From positions 1 through 63,116 of the forward strand of contig JADHNU010000009.1 of NCBI GenBank assembly GCA_016779325.1: DNA of 63,116 nucleotides. Reading direction: 5' to 3'. The notes under the pieces were generated by a model that was not told the origin of the DNA, searched no databases, and saw only the letters and a list, made by a program, of their open reading frames with translations. A program made the position numbers and the translations under genes. This document shows, one piece after another, positions 1-9,176 of the stretch; position 1 is the first letter of the stretch; each line of letters opens with the position of its first letter. The DNA is from Pseudomonadales bacterium (lineage in GTDB: Bacteria; Pseudomonadota; Gammaproteobacteria; Pseudomonadales; Azotimanducaceae).

Positions 1-2
1 CG

Positions 3-173
3 TCGATCATGCCCGTGACGAAGCAAAATCAAGGCATGCTTCAATTCTTCGCGGCGAACGGAAAGGTGCCGGCGGTGGCCGAGGCCATGTCCCCGCGCAT
101 CGAGGCCCATCAGCACCACGTCCTGACGACCTACTGTGAGACGCCAGCGGTGCTCGGGGGCGACCCGCTGTAG
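3..173 (+). CDS. C-terminal end of an unrecognised protein (partial)
   Basis: An open frame runs in from the left edge and stops at TAG 171-173, giving about 56 residues that end in GGDPL. A possible internal ATG at 9 has no ribosome binding site, so I read this as the tail of a longer gene. A rho-independent terminator follows within 20 bases, consistent with a real gene end. I do not recognise the family and propose no function. Confidence 0.5.
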   Translation, partial: SIMPVTKQNQGMLQFFAANGKVPAVAEAMSPRIEAHQHHVLTTYCETPAVLGGDPL

Positions 174-191
174 CGAAGGGAAGATCCGGAT

Positions 192-221
192 AAAAAAAGG
201 GGCGCTGAGCGCCCCTTTTTG
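192..221. terminator. Bidirectional rho-independent terminator
   Basis: A 7-bp GC stem (GGGGCGC/GCGCCCC, loop TGA) is flanked by an A-tract on the left and a T-tract on the right. It can therefore stop transcription from the partial gene at the left edge and from the convergent crotonase gene. Confidence 0.85.
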
Positions 222-237
222 TCTAGCCTTCGCTACC

Positions 238-999
238 TTAGGTTCCAGTCCAGTTTGGGGCGCGCTTCTCTGCAAACGCCTTCGGCCCTTCCTTGGCATC
301 GTTGGAGGTGAAGACCTTTTGCTGCCAGGGAATCTGCATTTCCCAGAGCTTGTCCTCTTCGATGCCCATGGCCGCGGAGCGCACCAGGCTCTTGGAGGCC
401 TTCACCGCCAGGGGCGCGTTTTCGGCGATGCGCTCGGCAAGGGCTACCGCTGCATCCAGCGCTTCACCCGGCTCCGTGAGGGCGCTCAGCATGCCCGCAT
501 CCATGGCCTCTTCCGCCGTGATGGGTTCGCCGGTAAGGGCCATTTCCATGGCCTTGGCGTAGCCCACGCGGGCGGGAAGGCGGAACACGCCGCCGGCGGC
601 CGCAAAGAGCCCAACCTTCACTTCCCGGATGCCGATCTTGGCGCCCTTCGCCGCGACGATGAGGTCGCAGGTGAGCATGATCTCGCAGCCCCCGGCGAGG
701 GCGAAGCCGTTCACTGCCGCGATGAGGGGTTTCTCGGCGCCGCTGCGAACGAACTTGTTCAGGGGGCCGATGTCTTCGCCTCGGGCGAAGGCCTTCAGGT
801 CCATGCCGGCGCAGAAGGCGCGGCCGCTGCCCGTAATGACGCCGGCCACCAGGCTATCGTCGCTATCGAGCTCCTGGATGGCATTCCATAGGCCATTAGA
901 CAGGGCGCCATTGATGGCATTCATCGCATCAGGGCGGTTCAGGGTAATGACCATCACGCGCCCCCGGCGCTCAACGATGATCGCTTGTTCTTCGCTCAT
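238..999 (-). CDS. Enoyl-CoA hydratase/isomerase (crotonase) family protein
   Basis: 253 residues, the usual crotonase size. The oxyanion-hole segments (AFCAGMDLKAF near 61-71, NGFALAGGCE near 98-106) are intact. Glu106 and Glu126 match the two catalytic glutamates of classical enoyl-CoA hydratase, so water addition to 2-enoyl-CoA is plausible. The frame is open up to 1170, but ATG 999 is preceded by GGAGAG at good spacing and is where homology begins. The gene is convergent with the partial gene at the left edge and divergent from the sensor kinase. The exact acyl-CoA substrate cannot be assigned. Confidence 0.9.
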   Translation of the reverse strand: MSEEQAIIVERRGRVMVITLNRPDAMNAINGALSNGLWNAIQELDSDDSLVAGVITGSGRAFCAGMDLKAFARGEDIGPLNKFVRSGAEKPLIAAVNGFALAGGCEIMLTCDLIVAAKGAKIGIREVKVGLFAAAGGVFRLPARVGYAKAMEMALTGEPITAEEAMDAGMLSALTEPGEALDAAVALAERIAENAPLAVKASKSLVRSAAMGIEEDKLWEMQIPWQQKVFTSNDAKEGPKAFAEKRAPNWTGT

Positions 1000-1137
1000 G
1001 ACTCTCTCCGTGGTTAGCATTAAGCGACTAAAGGGTCGCACGAAGCGAGGTTTTCGGGAACTGCTTGACGGGCAGCACCAGCTGAAAAGGCTTAGGCTAC
1101 ACTTGGCAAAAAATCGATTAGCAGGGATGCAGACGTG

Positions 1138-3084
1138 ATGGCATCTTTCCGGCGTTCCTGGGTGGTTCAAGCAGCATTAGGACTGGTCCTCGCGTTATCC
1201 AGCGCCTACTCGTTCGCAAGCAGCCCCCTCACCCTCGCCGAGGATCCTGTTTATGTCCTCGGGGAGGGCCAGCTGGCTCTTTGGCGTGACCCGACCCGCA
1301 AGGCCAAGCTTGCCGATGCTCAAGCGGCCTATGCCGCCGGAGCCTTTGAGGCGCTTCCGGGCGCTTTGGGCCTCGGCTATGAAGATGATGCGGCCTGGTT
1401 GCGCTTTGTCCTCCGGGCCGGGGCGGCGCAGGTACGGAAGTTGGAGATCCAGCCCGCCTACCTCGATGAAATCGATCTATTTCACTACAGCCCCGGGGGA
1501 GTGCTTGAGCACTACCACTACGGCGACTTGCTTCCATTTGCAACTCGAGACGTACCCTATCGAAATACGGTAGTTCCTCTGAACCTGACCCCCGGGGAGC
1601 ATGTGCTTTACCTTCGCTTGACCTCTAAAGGGGCGCTCTCGGGGCTCGTCAAGCTATGGCGCTCGGAAGCCTTTGAGCGCTATGTGCAGATCAGTTATCT
1701 CCTTTTTGGGGTCTTTTACGGTGTGATTTTCGCGGTGCTGTTGGCGAACCTTTCTTACTATGCCGTCCGCAGGGAGCCGGTCCGTTTAGCGTTCCTTTTG
1801 TCCTGTGCCCTTAGCGCCCTGAGCTGGGCGTCCATTCTTGGGCTAACGGGGGAGTTCCTTTTGCCCCGGGCTCCCGCGCTGAATGACCAGTTGACCGGAA
1901 TTCTGGTGCTATTGTACAGCGCCGCGGCGTGGTATTTCTTCGCTCTACTTTTTGAGTATCGCAAGCACCACCCCGGGCTTTTCCGGGTTGCTCAAGGCGG
2001 TGTTTTGCTGGGGGTCGTTTCGGCGGGCCTGGCCCCCTTTGGCTTTCTTCAGCTGCTTTCGCCCCTGGTGCAGTTGTACGTTCTCTTTTTCATCCTATCG
2101 GCGCCTTGGGTGGTTCGTCGGCTTTGGCTGCGGGGTACAGCGGCAGAACGGATGTTGGCCGCGACCTATGCGGCTTTTCCTTTAACGTTGGTCGTTGTGA
2201 TCGCCCAGAGCCTCGGCGCTACGGGGTACGGGGAAAGCAAAGCCTACACCGGTCTCCTTTCGAATCTGGTTTTTGTCTCAACCTTCCAGGTCGCCATGCT
2301 TATTCGGACTCAGGCCAAGGAGGAGAGCTTGCGGGCGGCAAAAAGCTTGGAAGAGCGCTTCCGCTATGGGGCGAGGGTGAACCGTGAGGCCATCGCCGCC
2401 CGGGAGCAAACGCTCGGGCTGCTTGCCCACGAGCTTCGTACGCCCGTCGCCCAGGTGGAATCCTCTCGACAGGTCTTGGAGATGCTCGATGGCGACACGA
2501 CAGCTGCCGGGCGAGAGGGGCGCCAGCGGCGTCTTGCCACGATTCGTCGGGCCGCGGATCGACTCCGGCTGCTCTTTACCTTGGCCGTTGATTCGGAGCG
2601 GGGCGGCGCCGTGGAGGTCCCGCGTATGCGGCTCGATGCCGGGAGTCTTCTGCGGGGCGCGCTCGAATTTCTTGAAGAGGCGCAAAGAGCGCGCCTTGTA
2701 CTGGCCGTAGCAAAGGGGTTGCCGAGGTTCCTTGGAGAGGAAGGCCCCTTGCGTTTCGCGCTACTGAACTTGATCGAAAACGCCCTGAAGTATTCGCCAG
2801 TCCTGTCCAGGGTGACCGTCGCCGTTTCCGCCGCTGCTGAGGGCGAGCGCAGTGGTCTTTTGTTCAGCGTTTTTAACGAAGGCGAGCCCCTGGCGCCCGA
2901 GCTTTGGCAGGGGGTTTTTGAGAAATATCGTCGAGGGGGGAATCCCGAGGGTCCCGCTGGGCTCGGGCTTGGGCTTTTCCTGGTTCGGCGAGTTTTTGAG
3001 GCCCACGGAGGTGGCGTTCGGGTTGTTGAGGACAGAGTAGATGGAGTGGAGTTTCAAGCTTGGTTACCTGGGACGGGAGCATGA
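1138..3084 (+). CDS. 7TMR-DISM sensor histidine kinase
   Basis: About 648 residues. There is a signal peptide (about 1-29), a periplasmic 7TMR-DISMED2-like domain (about 35-175), seven hydrophobic helices (about 185-390), a short coiled linker, then a kinase core. The core has an H-box AHELRTP with the phospho-accepting His near 431, an N-box NLIENALKYS near 545, and a glycine-rich G-box GLGLGLFLVRR near 610. The extracellular domain family is thought to bind carbohydrates or other small ligands; the ligand here is unknown. A GTG at 1135 directly precedes the chosen ATG. The stop overlaps the response regulator start (ATGA at 3081), so the pair is translationally coupled. Confidence 0.92.
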   Translation: MASFRRSWVVQAALGLVLALSSAYSFASSPLTLAEDPVYVLGEGQLALWRDPTRKAKLADAQAAYAAGAFEALPGALGLGYEDDAAWLRFVLRAGAAQVRKLEIQPAYLDEIDLFHYSPGGVLEHYHYGDLLPFATRDVPYRNTVVPLNLTPGEHVLYLRLTSKGALSGLVKLWRSEAFERYVQISYLLFGVFYGVIFAVLLANLSYYAVRREPVRLAFLLSCALSALSWASILGLTGEFLLPRAPALNDQLTGILVLLYSAAAWYFFALLFEYRKHHPGLFRVAQGGVLLGVVSAGLAPFGFLQLLSPLVQLYVLFFILSAPWVVRRLWLRGTAAERMLAATYAAFPLTLVVVIAQSLGATGYGESKAYTGLLSNLVFVSTFQVAMLIRTQAKEESLRAAKSLEERFRYGARVNREAIAAREQTLGLLAHELRTPVAQVESSRQVLEMLDGDTTAAGREGRQRRLATIRRAADRLRLLFTLAVDSERGGAVEVPRMRLDAGSLLRGALEFLEEAQRARLVLAVAKGLPRFLGEEGPLRFALLNLIENALKYSPVLSRVTVAVSAAAEGERSGLLFSVFNEGEPLAPELWQGVFEKYRRGGNPEGPAGLGLGLFLVRRVFEAHGGGVRVVEDRVDGVEFQAWLPGTGA

Positions 3085-3770
3085 GTAGCGTACTGCGGTG
3101 TGCCGTTATCGAAGATTCGGATGCCCTAAGGGAAGATCTGTGCTTTTTCCTAAGAAACCGCGGCCACCGGGTCGTGTTGGAGAATAACGGATACGACACG
3201 CTCGCGGGCCTTGAGGGCGTTAGCATGGACGTCGCCCTTTTGGATCTTGGCCTGCCTGAAGTAGACGGCCTGGTTATTGCGAAAGCGTTGCGTGAGGCGC
3301 GCCCGGACGTGGCGATCGTCATGGTGACGGCGAGGAGCGGCCCCGGGGACCGAGTTCTCGGCTGGCGCGAGGGCGCAGATGCCTACCTCGTTAAACCGGT
3401 GGACTTCGCCGAGCTAGACGCGGTGCTACAGAGCGTAGGCAGGCGCCTTGGGTTGCGCAGTGAGAGTGCATGGCGCCTCGATGAAGCCAGCCAAGAGCTG
3501 TTTTCTCCTGAAGGTCGCCCTGTGCGCCTCAGTCGGGGTGAGACTGCTTTGGTAGCGGCTTTTTGCGAAGCGGGGGCGACGCCCGTCAGCCAGCAGCGAC
3601 TGCTCGACGCGCTGGGCAAAGGGGAGGATGATTTATCCCCCAACCGCCTCCCCGCCGCTCTAAATCGTCTTCGAAAAAAGGTTGATGGCTTAAGCGAACG
3701 GCGCCTCGTGGTGGCCGTTCGGGGAGCGGGCTATCGCTTTGGCGCACCTCTTCATAAGGCAGACTCATGA
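3081..3770 (+). CDS. OmpR-family response regulator
   Basis: 229 residues: an N-terminal receiver domain (about 1-120) with acidic residues at 11-12, phospho-acceptor Asp55 in LLDLGLPEVDG and the conserved Lys in LVKPVD, followed by a C-terminal winged-helix DNA-binding domain (about 130-225) ending in the typical RGAGYRF motif. ATG 3081 follows GGGACGGGAGC and overlaps the kinase stop, so it is preferred to the in-frame ATG at 3060. It is the evident partner of the upstream kinase. Its own stop overlaps the start of the ABC-F gene, suggesting one transcript. Confidence 0.93.
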   Translation: MSSVLRCAVIEDSDALREDLCFFLRNRGHRVVLENNGYDTLAGLEGVSMDVALLDLGLPEVDGLVIAKALREARPDVAIVMVTARSGPGDRVLGWREGADAYLVKPVDFAELDAVLQSVGRRLGLRSESAWRLDEASQELFSPEGRPVRLSRGETALVAAFCEAGATPVSQQRLLDALGKGEDDLSPNRLPAALNRLRKKVDGLSERRLVVAVRGAGYRFGAPLHKADS

Positions 3771-5677
3771 GCTTAGTGCGCGGCGACGGGCTCTCGATCC
3801 ACTTCGGCGATCGGATCATTCTGGATCACGCCCACTTCTCTCTCGAAGCCGGGGAGAGGGTGTGCCTTCTCGGCCGCAATGGGGCGGGCAAATCGACGCT
3901 GCTTAAGATCCTCGCCGGAGATCTGCTCCCCGATCAGGGCACGCTGCAGCGGCAAGCGCTGCTGCGCGTCAGCACCCTGGCGCAGGCTCTGCCGGAATCC
4001 GATGAGCGCACAGTGCGGGCCTATCTTCAGGAAGCGCTTGCGCCCCAGTATCAGCGTCTTGAGGAACTTGCGTCCCTTAGCGCGGGAACGGCGACGGCTG
4101 CTGCGCTGGATCGTTTGGCCACCCTGCAGGCGGAGTTGGATGCGCTCGAAGGTTGGCAGCCCGATCAGCAGGTGGACGCGATTCTGTCCCAATTGACTTT
4201 GCCCGCCAACGCCAAGCTTTCCGAGCTCTCCGGGGGTTGGCGCCGGCGCGTTGCCCTGGGCCGGGCGCTGGTTACAAAGCCCGAGCTGCTCCTGTTGGAT
4301 GAGCCCACTAACCATTTAGACCTGGCCACCATCGCGTGGCTGGAAGGGGTGCTCCTGGCCTTCGGCGGTGCCCTGGTGTTCATCACCCACGATCGCAGCT
4401 TTCTCAAGCGGCTGGCCACGCGCATCGTGGAAATCGATCGGGGCCGAGTGCAAAGCTGGCCGGGCAGCTACGAAGATTACCTCCGGCTGAAGGCTCAGGC
4501 CCTCGAAGCGGAAGCCGCGGCGGAAGCCCTTTTTGATAAACGCTTGGCGGAAGAGGAAGTATGGATCCGTCAGGGTATTAAGGCGCGGCGCACGCGCAAT
4601 GAGGGGCGTGTGCGGGCCCTAGAGGCCTTGCGCAACACGCGGGCGGCGCGGGTGCAACGTCAGGGGCGGGCCGAAGTGTCCCTGGTGACCGGCCAGGAAT
4701 CGGGGAAGCGCGTGCTGGAGGCGCGTGGCGTTTCCCAGAGCTTCGGTGGGCGAACGCTCCTTAAGGATTTCGATCTCGAGGTGCTCCGGGGCGATCGCAT
4801 CGGTATCGTCGGCAATAATGGCGTCGGGAAAACCACGCTGTTGCGGCTGCTGCTGGGGGCGCTGAAACCGGAAACGGGGTCCGTGAAGCTGGGCACCAAT
4901 TTGTCCGTGGGCTATTTCGATCAGGTGCGGGATGGCTTGGCCTGGGATCGCTCCATTGCCTACAACGTGGCCGAAGGGCGCGATGTGGTCTCCGTCGGCG
5001 GCAGCGACCGGCACATTTATACCTACCTGAAGGGGTTCCTGTTTTCGCCAGAGCGCGCCCGCACGGAAATACGCCACCTCTCCGGCGGAGAAGTAAATCG
5101 GGTCCTTCTGGCCAAGCTGTTTACCAAAGCCCATAACGTGCTTGTGCTCGATGAACCAACGAACGATCTCGATCTGGAGATGCTCGAGGTCCTCGAAGAG
5201 CAGCTGCTTGGCTTTGATGGCACCCTCCTAATTGTGAGCCACGACCGCGCCTTTCTCGATAACGTCGTCACCAGCGTCTTGGTGTTCGAGGAAGGGGGCG
5301 TGGAAGAGTACGTTGGGGGCTATGGCGATTGGGCCGCGCGAGGGCGAACTTTGCGGGTTGCCGATTCGGGCTTTGCGGTGGCGGCCGCGCCGGAGGCGCC
5401 GGCTGTCGTTGCTCAAGCCCCGGCGGCCAAAGGTACGGGGAACCGAAGCAGTAAGCTCAGTTATAAGCTGAAGCGCGAGCTGGACGGGCTTCCGGACGAG
5501 ATCGCCGTGCTGGAGGGGGAGGTGGCTGCGCAGTCCGCTGCTCTGGAGGATCCCGCCTTCTTTCAGCAGGACCGGGCCGCCAGCGAAGCTGCCTTGAGCG
5601 CCCTTGCCGCGACCCAGGCCAAGCTTGATGCCCGGCTCGAGCGCTGGCTTGAACTGGAGGCGCTGCGGGAGGGCTAG
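3767..5677 (+). CDS. uup: ABC-F ATPase, Uup type
   Basis: 636 residues with two ABC ATPase modules and no membrane segments. Module 1 has Walker A GRNGAGKST (about 36-44), signature LSGGWRRR and Walker B LLLLDEPTNHLD. Module 2 has GNNGVGKTT, LSGGEVNR and VLVLDEPTNDLD. An alanine-rich linker and a charged C-terminal coiled coil (about 545-636) are typical of Uup, a cytosolic ABC-F protein linked to ribosome function and transposon excision in E. coli. The ATG overlaps the response regulator stop (ATGA). Confidence 0.9.
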   Translation: MSLVRGDGLSIHFGDRIILDHAHFSLEAGERVCLLGRNGAGKSTLLKILAGDLLPDQGTLQRQALLRVSTLAQALPESDERTVRAYLQEALAPQYQRLEELASLSAGTATAAALDRLATLQAELDALEGWQPDQQVDAILSQLTLPANAKLSELSGGWRRRVALGRALVTKPELLLLDEPTNHLDLATIAWLEGVLLAFGGALVFITHDRSFLKRLATRIVEIDRGRVQSWPGSYEDYLRLKAQALEAEAAAEALFDKRLAEEEVWIRQGIKARRTRNEGRVRALEALRNTRAARVQRQGRAEVSLVTGQESGKRVLEARGVSQSFGGRTLLKDFDLEVLRGDRIGIVGNNGVGKTTLLRLLLGALKPETGSVKLGTNLSVGYFDQVRDGLAWDRSIAYNVAEGRDVVSVGGSDRHIYTYLKGFLFSPERARTEIRHLSGGEVNRVLLAKLFTKAHNVLVLDEPTNDLDLEMLEVLEEQLLGFDGTLLIVSHDRAFLDNVVTSVLVFEEGGVEEYVGGYGDWAARGRTLRVADSGFAVAAAPEAPAVVAQAPAAKGTGNRSSKLSYKLKRELDGLPDEIAVLEGEVAAQSAALEDPAFFQQDRAASEAALSALAATQAKLDARLERWLELEALREG

Positions 5678-5744
5678 GACTCGGTCTGCGGCGGCGCGAA
5701 ACAATGCTAGGCTTCTCGTCTGGCTTTTGGGATGGGAGGCTCCC

Positions 5745-6536
5745 GTGCCGCTTTTGCGTGCGCTGATTATTACCGTCACGTTGTTGGCGCTTTCGGGCGT
5801 GGGGCGTGCGGCGGGAGAGCCCCTCGTGCTCGGGGCGAATATTGGCAACGTGCCCTGGGAGTTTCAGGCCCGGGGGGGTGCCTATGAGGGCTTTGAAATC
5901 GATTTGGTGCGGGCCCTTGCGGCGCGCTTAGGCCGGACGCTCGAAATCCGCAATATTCCCTTCAATGGCCTTTTCGCTGCGGTTCAGTCCGGGCGCATTG
6001 ATGTCGCTGCCTCGTCGATTTCAGTGACGCCTCAGCGTTTGACGCAGGTGGCCTTTACCCAGCCTTTCTACGACAGCGATCAGTCCCTCACCGTGCTTCG
6101 AAGTAGCCCGATCGAGGGCCTAGGGGATTTGACAGGGCGTCGAGTGGGCGTGGATACGGGGTCCACGGGGGATATCTGGGCGAGCGCAAATCAGTCCCGC
6201 TATGGCATGGGCGCCCTCGCGCGCTACGAGGGTCTCGCCCCCGCCATGCTCGATCTCCAAAGTCGTCGCCTTGATGCCTACCTCTCCGATATTCCTTCCT
6301 TGCTTTACTACGCGAAGGACAAGCCCTTCCTGCGCATCGCCGAACGCATCCCCACGGGGGAGCGCTACGCGCTTATGCTGGCGAAGGGCGGGGCGCTCCT
6401 GGAGCCGCTCAATGCCGCCCTAAGTGCGTTGAAAACCGAGGGCGTCCTTGCCGAGCTTCATGAGAAGTGGTTCGGTGAAGCCCCGGCGGCAAGCAGCAGC
6501 ACGGTCACCGTGCTGCCCCTCCCGAGCGTCCCCTAG
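5745..6536 (+). CDS. Amino-acid ABC transporter substrate-binding protein (SBP family 3)
   Basis: 263 residues from GTG 5745, which follows GGGAGG and opens directly into a signal peptide (hydrophobic stretch ending GVGRAAG). The mature part has the two-lobed SBP_bac_3 pattern: GANIGNVPWEF, GFEIDLVRALA, the SGRIDVAASSISVT hinge and the C-terminal LHEKWFG. Periplasmic binding of a polar amino acid is the family role. The frame is open further upstream to 5604, inside uup, but that extension has no signal peptide. It is followed after 9 bases by the permease. The ligand is not deducible. Confidence 0.9.
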   Translation: MPLLRALIITVTLLALSGVGRAAGEPLVLGANIGNVPWEFQARGGAYEGFEIDLVRALAARLGRTLEIRNIPFNGLFAAVQSGRIDVAASSISVTPQRLTQVAFTQPFYDSDQSLTVLRSSPIEGLGDLTGRRVGVDTGSTGDIWASANQSRYGMGALARYEGLAPAMLDLQSRRLDAYLSDIPSLLYYAKDKPFLRIAERIPTGERYALMLAKGGALLEPLNAALSALKTEGVLAELHEKWFGEAPAASSSTVTVLPLPSVP

Positions 6537-6545
6537 GCTGCTGAC

Positions 6546-7208
6546 GTGCTCGAGACCTTTTTCAACCTCGAGGTTCTACTTCGCGCCTGGCCCCTCCTGG
6601 CGGAGGGGCTTTGGCTGACCCTTAAGCTCGGGGCCTTGAGCATTGTGCTCGGCTGGCTCGGGGGCCTGGCGCTCGCGCTTCTCGGGCTTTATGGCCCGCG
6701 GTATCTTCGCGGCGTGGTACGCCTTTATGTGGATGCCTTCCGCGCCGTGCCCGTGCTCGTGCTCCTGATCGTGGTGTACTACGCCTTACCCTTTGTAGGC
6801 CTATCCCTTAGCGCGTTTGCCTCCGCCGTGCTGGCCTTGGCGGCGGTCTCGAGTGCTTACACGGCAGAGATTCTCCGCGCGGGCATAGAAGCGGTGCCCC
6901 GGGGGCAAGTGGAGGCGGGGCAGGTGCTCGGGCTGAAGTTTTGGCAGATTTTACGCCTCATCGTTTTGCCGCAAGCGTTGCGCCTGGTGATTCCGCCGCT
7001 CACGGGAAATAGCATCAACGTGCTGAAGGATACGGCGTTGGCCTCCGTGGTGGCCTTGCCCGATTTGCTTAAGCAGGCCACGCAGGCTCAGGCCCTTGAG
7101 GCCAATCCTTCTCCGCTCATTGCCGCGGCGCTTATCTACCTTGTGCTGTTATTGCCTTTGGTGGCTCTGGTGCGGCGGCTCGAAGGGCGTCTGGGGAAAG
7201 GTCTATGA
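6546..7208 (+). CDS. Amino-acid ABC transporter permease (HisM/GlnP type)
   Basis: 220 residues with about five transmembrane helices and the inner-membrane EAA loop (SSAYTAEILRAGIEAVPRGQVEAGQVLG), typical of polar amino-acid permeases, followed by LRLVIPPLTGNSINVLKDT. The start is GTG 6546 with a weak ribosome site, probably coupled to the binding-protein gene 9 bases upstream. The stop overlaps the ATPase gene by 4 bases. As only one permease is present, it probably works as a homodimer. Confidence 0.9.
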   Translation: MLETFFNLEVLLRAWPLLAEGLWLTLKLGALSIVLGWLGGLALALLGLYGPRYLRGVVRLYVDAFRAVPVLVLLIVVYYALPFVGLSLSAFASAVLALAAVSSAYTAEILRAGIEAVPRGQVEAGQVLGLKFWQILRLIVLPQALRLVIPPLTGNSINVLKDTALASVVALPDLLKQATQAQALEANPSPLIAAALIYLVLLLPLVALVRRLEGRLGKGL

Positions 7209-7927
7209 GTTCCGTGGCCCTGCGCCTTACCGGTGCCCAGAAGGCCTTCGGTGCCGAAGCGCTCTTTTCTGACCTTGATCTCACCCTCTACGCGGGTCGA
7301 CACCTATGCATTCTGGGCCCCTCCGGAGCGGGGAAATCGTCCTTGCTGCGCTGCTTGGTGGGCCTTGAGACCCTCGATCAAGGCTCGGTGACCCTGGGCG
7401 AACCGGGCGCAGCCCTGGGTCTGGTCTTTCAGGACTTTCGCCTCTTTCCCCATCTCAGCACGATCGATAATGTGACCCTGGCCCTTCGCCACGGGCAAGG
7501 CTTCAGCGTAGAGGACGCCGCCCAGCGGGGGCGCGAGGCCCTCGCGCGAGTGGGCATGGCGGGCCAGGAGGCCAAGGCGCCGGGGGCTCTTTCCGGGGGG
7601 CAGCGGCAGCGCGTGGCCATCGCCCGAGCCCTGGCCCTTTCCCCTGCGGTGCTGCTCTTTGATGAGCCCACCTCCGCGCTCGATCCGGAGCGCACGGCAG
7701 GGCTTGGCGCGGTGCTTGCCGAGCTGGCGTCGGCGGGTATGGCCCTGCTCACGGTCACCCACGATCTCACCTTTGCCCGGCGTTCGGCTCAGGAGCTTGC
7801 CTTACTTGCCCACGGCAGGTTGACGGCGCCTCTGCCCCCAGAGGCTTTCTTCAGCACCGCGGCGCCGGAAGTGGTGCAGGACTTTCTCTCCCACGATGCC
7901 CCGCACAAGGAGGCGCCCTCGCTATGA
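7205..7927 (+). CDS. Amino-acid ABC transporter ATP-binding protein
   Basis: 240 residues: Walker A GPSGAGKSS near 38, Q-loop FQDFRLFPH, signature LSGGQRQRVAIARAL, Walker B VLLFDEPTSALDPE and an H-loop TVTHDL. It belongs to the GlnQ/HisP class that energises polar amino-acid uptake. Its ATG overlaps the permease stop and its own stop overlaps the next gene, so the aminotransferase-fold enzyme is part of the same transcript. Confidence 0.92.
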   Translation: MSSVALRLTGAQKAFGAEALFSDLDLTLYAGRHLCILGPSGAGKSSLLRCLVGLETLDQGSVTLGEPGAALGLVFQDFRLFPHLSTIDNVTLALRHGQGFSVEDAAQRGREALARVGMAGQEAKAPGALSGGQRQRVAIARALALSPAVLLFDEPTSALDPERTAGLGAVLAELASAGMALLTVTHDLTFARRSAQELALLAHGRLTAPLPPEAFFSTAAPEVVQDFLSHDAPHKEAPSL

Positions 7928-9150
7928 CCTTCCCCCTGGAATTTGTTCGATCGGCTTTTTGTGGCTTAGACGATGGTTGGGCCTATTTCGATAACGCCGG
8001 GGGCACGCAAATTCTTGAGGCCTCTGTGACGGCCCTGGCCGCCTACCTGCGTCAGAAAAATGTGCAAACCGGCGGGACCTATCCCCGGTCCCAGGCCGCC
8101 GCGGAATCCTTGGCGGTGAACCGGGCGGCGATGGCCCGTCTTATCGGTGCCCATGATCCCGATGAGGTTGTTTTTACCCCGTCTACCACGAGCGGCTTTC
8201 AGCTGCTTGCTCGCGCCCTGGCCCCGCAGTTCGCTGAAGGCGATGAGGTGGTGCTGACGGTGTTTGATCATGAATCGAATATCGGGCCCTGGCAGGTGCT
8301 GGCTGAGCGCGGCGTGACCTTCCGCTTTTGGACCCTGCCCGGGGACACGCGGGTGCCGCGCCTTGAGGATCTCGACGCGCTCCTGGGGCCTCGCACGAAG
8401 CTCGTTGCCGTTACCTGGGCCTCCAATATCCTCGGCCAGGTGATGCCCCTTGGGGCCATCGGGGAGCGAGTCCGCGCCGCCGGGGCACAGCTGGCCGTGG
8501 ACGCCGTGGCCTACGCGCCCCACCGGCGCATTGACGTAAACGCCTTACCCATCGATTACCTGGCTTTTTCCCTCTACAAAACCTTCGGGCCCCATCAGGG
8601 CGTGCTTTGGGGCCGGCGCTCGCTGCTCGAGGCGCTCGCACCCCAGTACCATCATTTCATCGAGGCCGTGCCGAAAAAGCTGGAGCCAGGGAATCCTAAC
8701 TACGAGCTGGCCGCCGCAGCGGGGGCCATCACCCCCTACCTAGAGGCCCTTGGGCGGCGGCTCGCGCCAGAAACCTCGGGTGCCGGGGCGTTGGATGCTG
8801 CCTTTGCGGGCATTGCTGTGCACGAAGGCCGCTTGGCGGAACAGCTCCTGGCCTACCTCCGTTCGCGCCCCGATGCCACCATCGTAGGCGGCGCCGATGG
8901 CCTTGCCCCCGATCGTCTTCCCATCCTGAGCTTTCGCTTAGCGGGTTGGAACGCAGGGGCTGTCGCCGAGGCCGTGGAGGCGGCGCAGGTTGCCGTGCGC
9001 TTCGGGGATTTCCACGCTCGCCGACTGATCGAGCATTTGGGCCTCGCCAGCGAGGGCGGAGTCGTGCGGGTGTCCTTTGCCCACTACAACACCGAGGAAG
9101 AGGTGGCGCGACTTACGGATGCGCTGACACGCTTTGTGCCACCGCGCTAA
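7924..9150 (+). CDS. Cysteine desulfurase-like PLP enzyme (class V aminotransferase fold) lacking the active-site cysteine
   Basis: 408 residues. Cofactor residues are visible: His116 in DHESNI, Asp193 in AVDAVAYAPH and the Schiff-base Lys219 in FSLYKTFGPHQG. In SufS/CsdA the persulfide cysteine sits in a loop of type GHHC; the corresponding place here reads GDFHA (361-365) and the only cysteine in the protein is Cys13. It resembles the class V subgroup often called cysteine desulfurase-like (TIGR01976 type). Desulfurase activity is therefore doubtful; a lyase or aminotransferase reaction on an imported amino acid is possible. The start overlaps the ABC ATPase gene by 4 bases. Confidence 0.82.
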   Translation: MTFPLEFVRSAFCGLDDGWAYFDNAGGTQILEASVTALAAYLRQKNVQTGGTYPRSQAAAESLAVNRAAMARLIGAHDPDEVVFTPSTTSGFQLLARALAPQFAEGDEVVLTVFDHESNIGPWQVLAERGVTFRFWTLPGDTRVPRLEDLDALLGPRTKLVAVTWASNILGQVMPLGAIGERVRAAGAQLAVDAVAYAPHRRIDVNALPIDYLAFSLYKTFGPHQGVLWGRRSLLEALAPQYHHFIEAVPKKLEPGNPNYELAAAAGAITPYLEALGRRLAPETSGAGALDAAFAGIAVHEGRLAEQLLAYLRSRPDATIVGGADGLAPDRLPILSFRLAGWNAGAVAEAVEAAQVAVRFGDFHARRLIEHLGLASEGGVVRVSFAHYNTEEEVARLTDALTRFVPPR

Positions 9151-9176
9151 CGAATTAAACAAGAGGAGATCCGACC

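Noticed and set aside
136-891. Long plus-strand open frame opposite the crotonase gene
   Set aside because: It is antisense to a gene with full family motifs, has no ribosome site, runs through the terminator and encodes low-complexity Gly/Ala/His sequence typical of GC-rich shadow frames.
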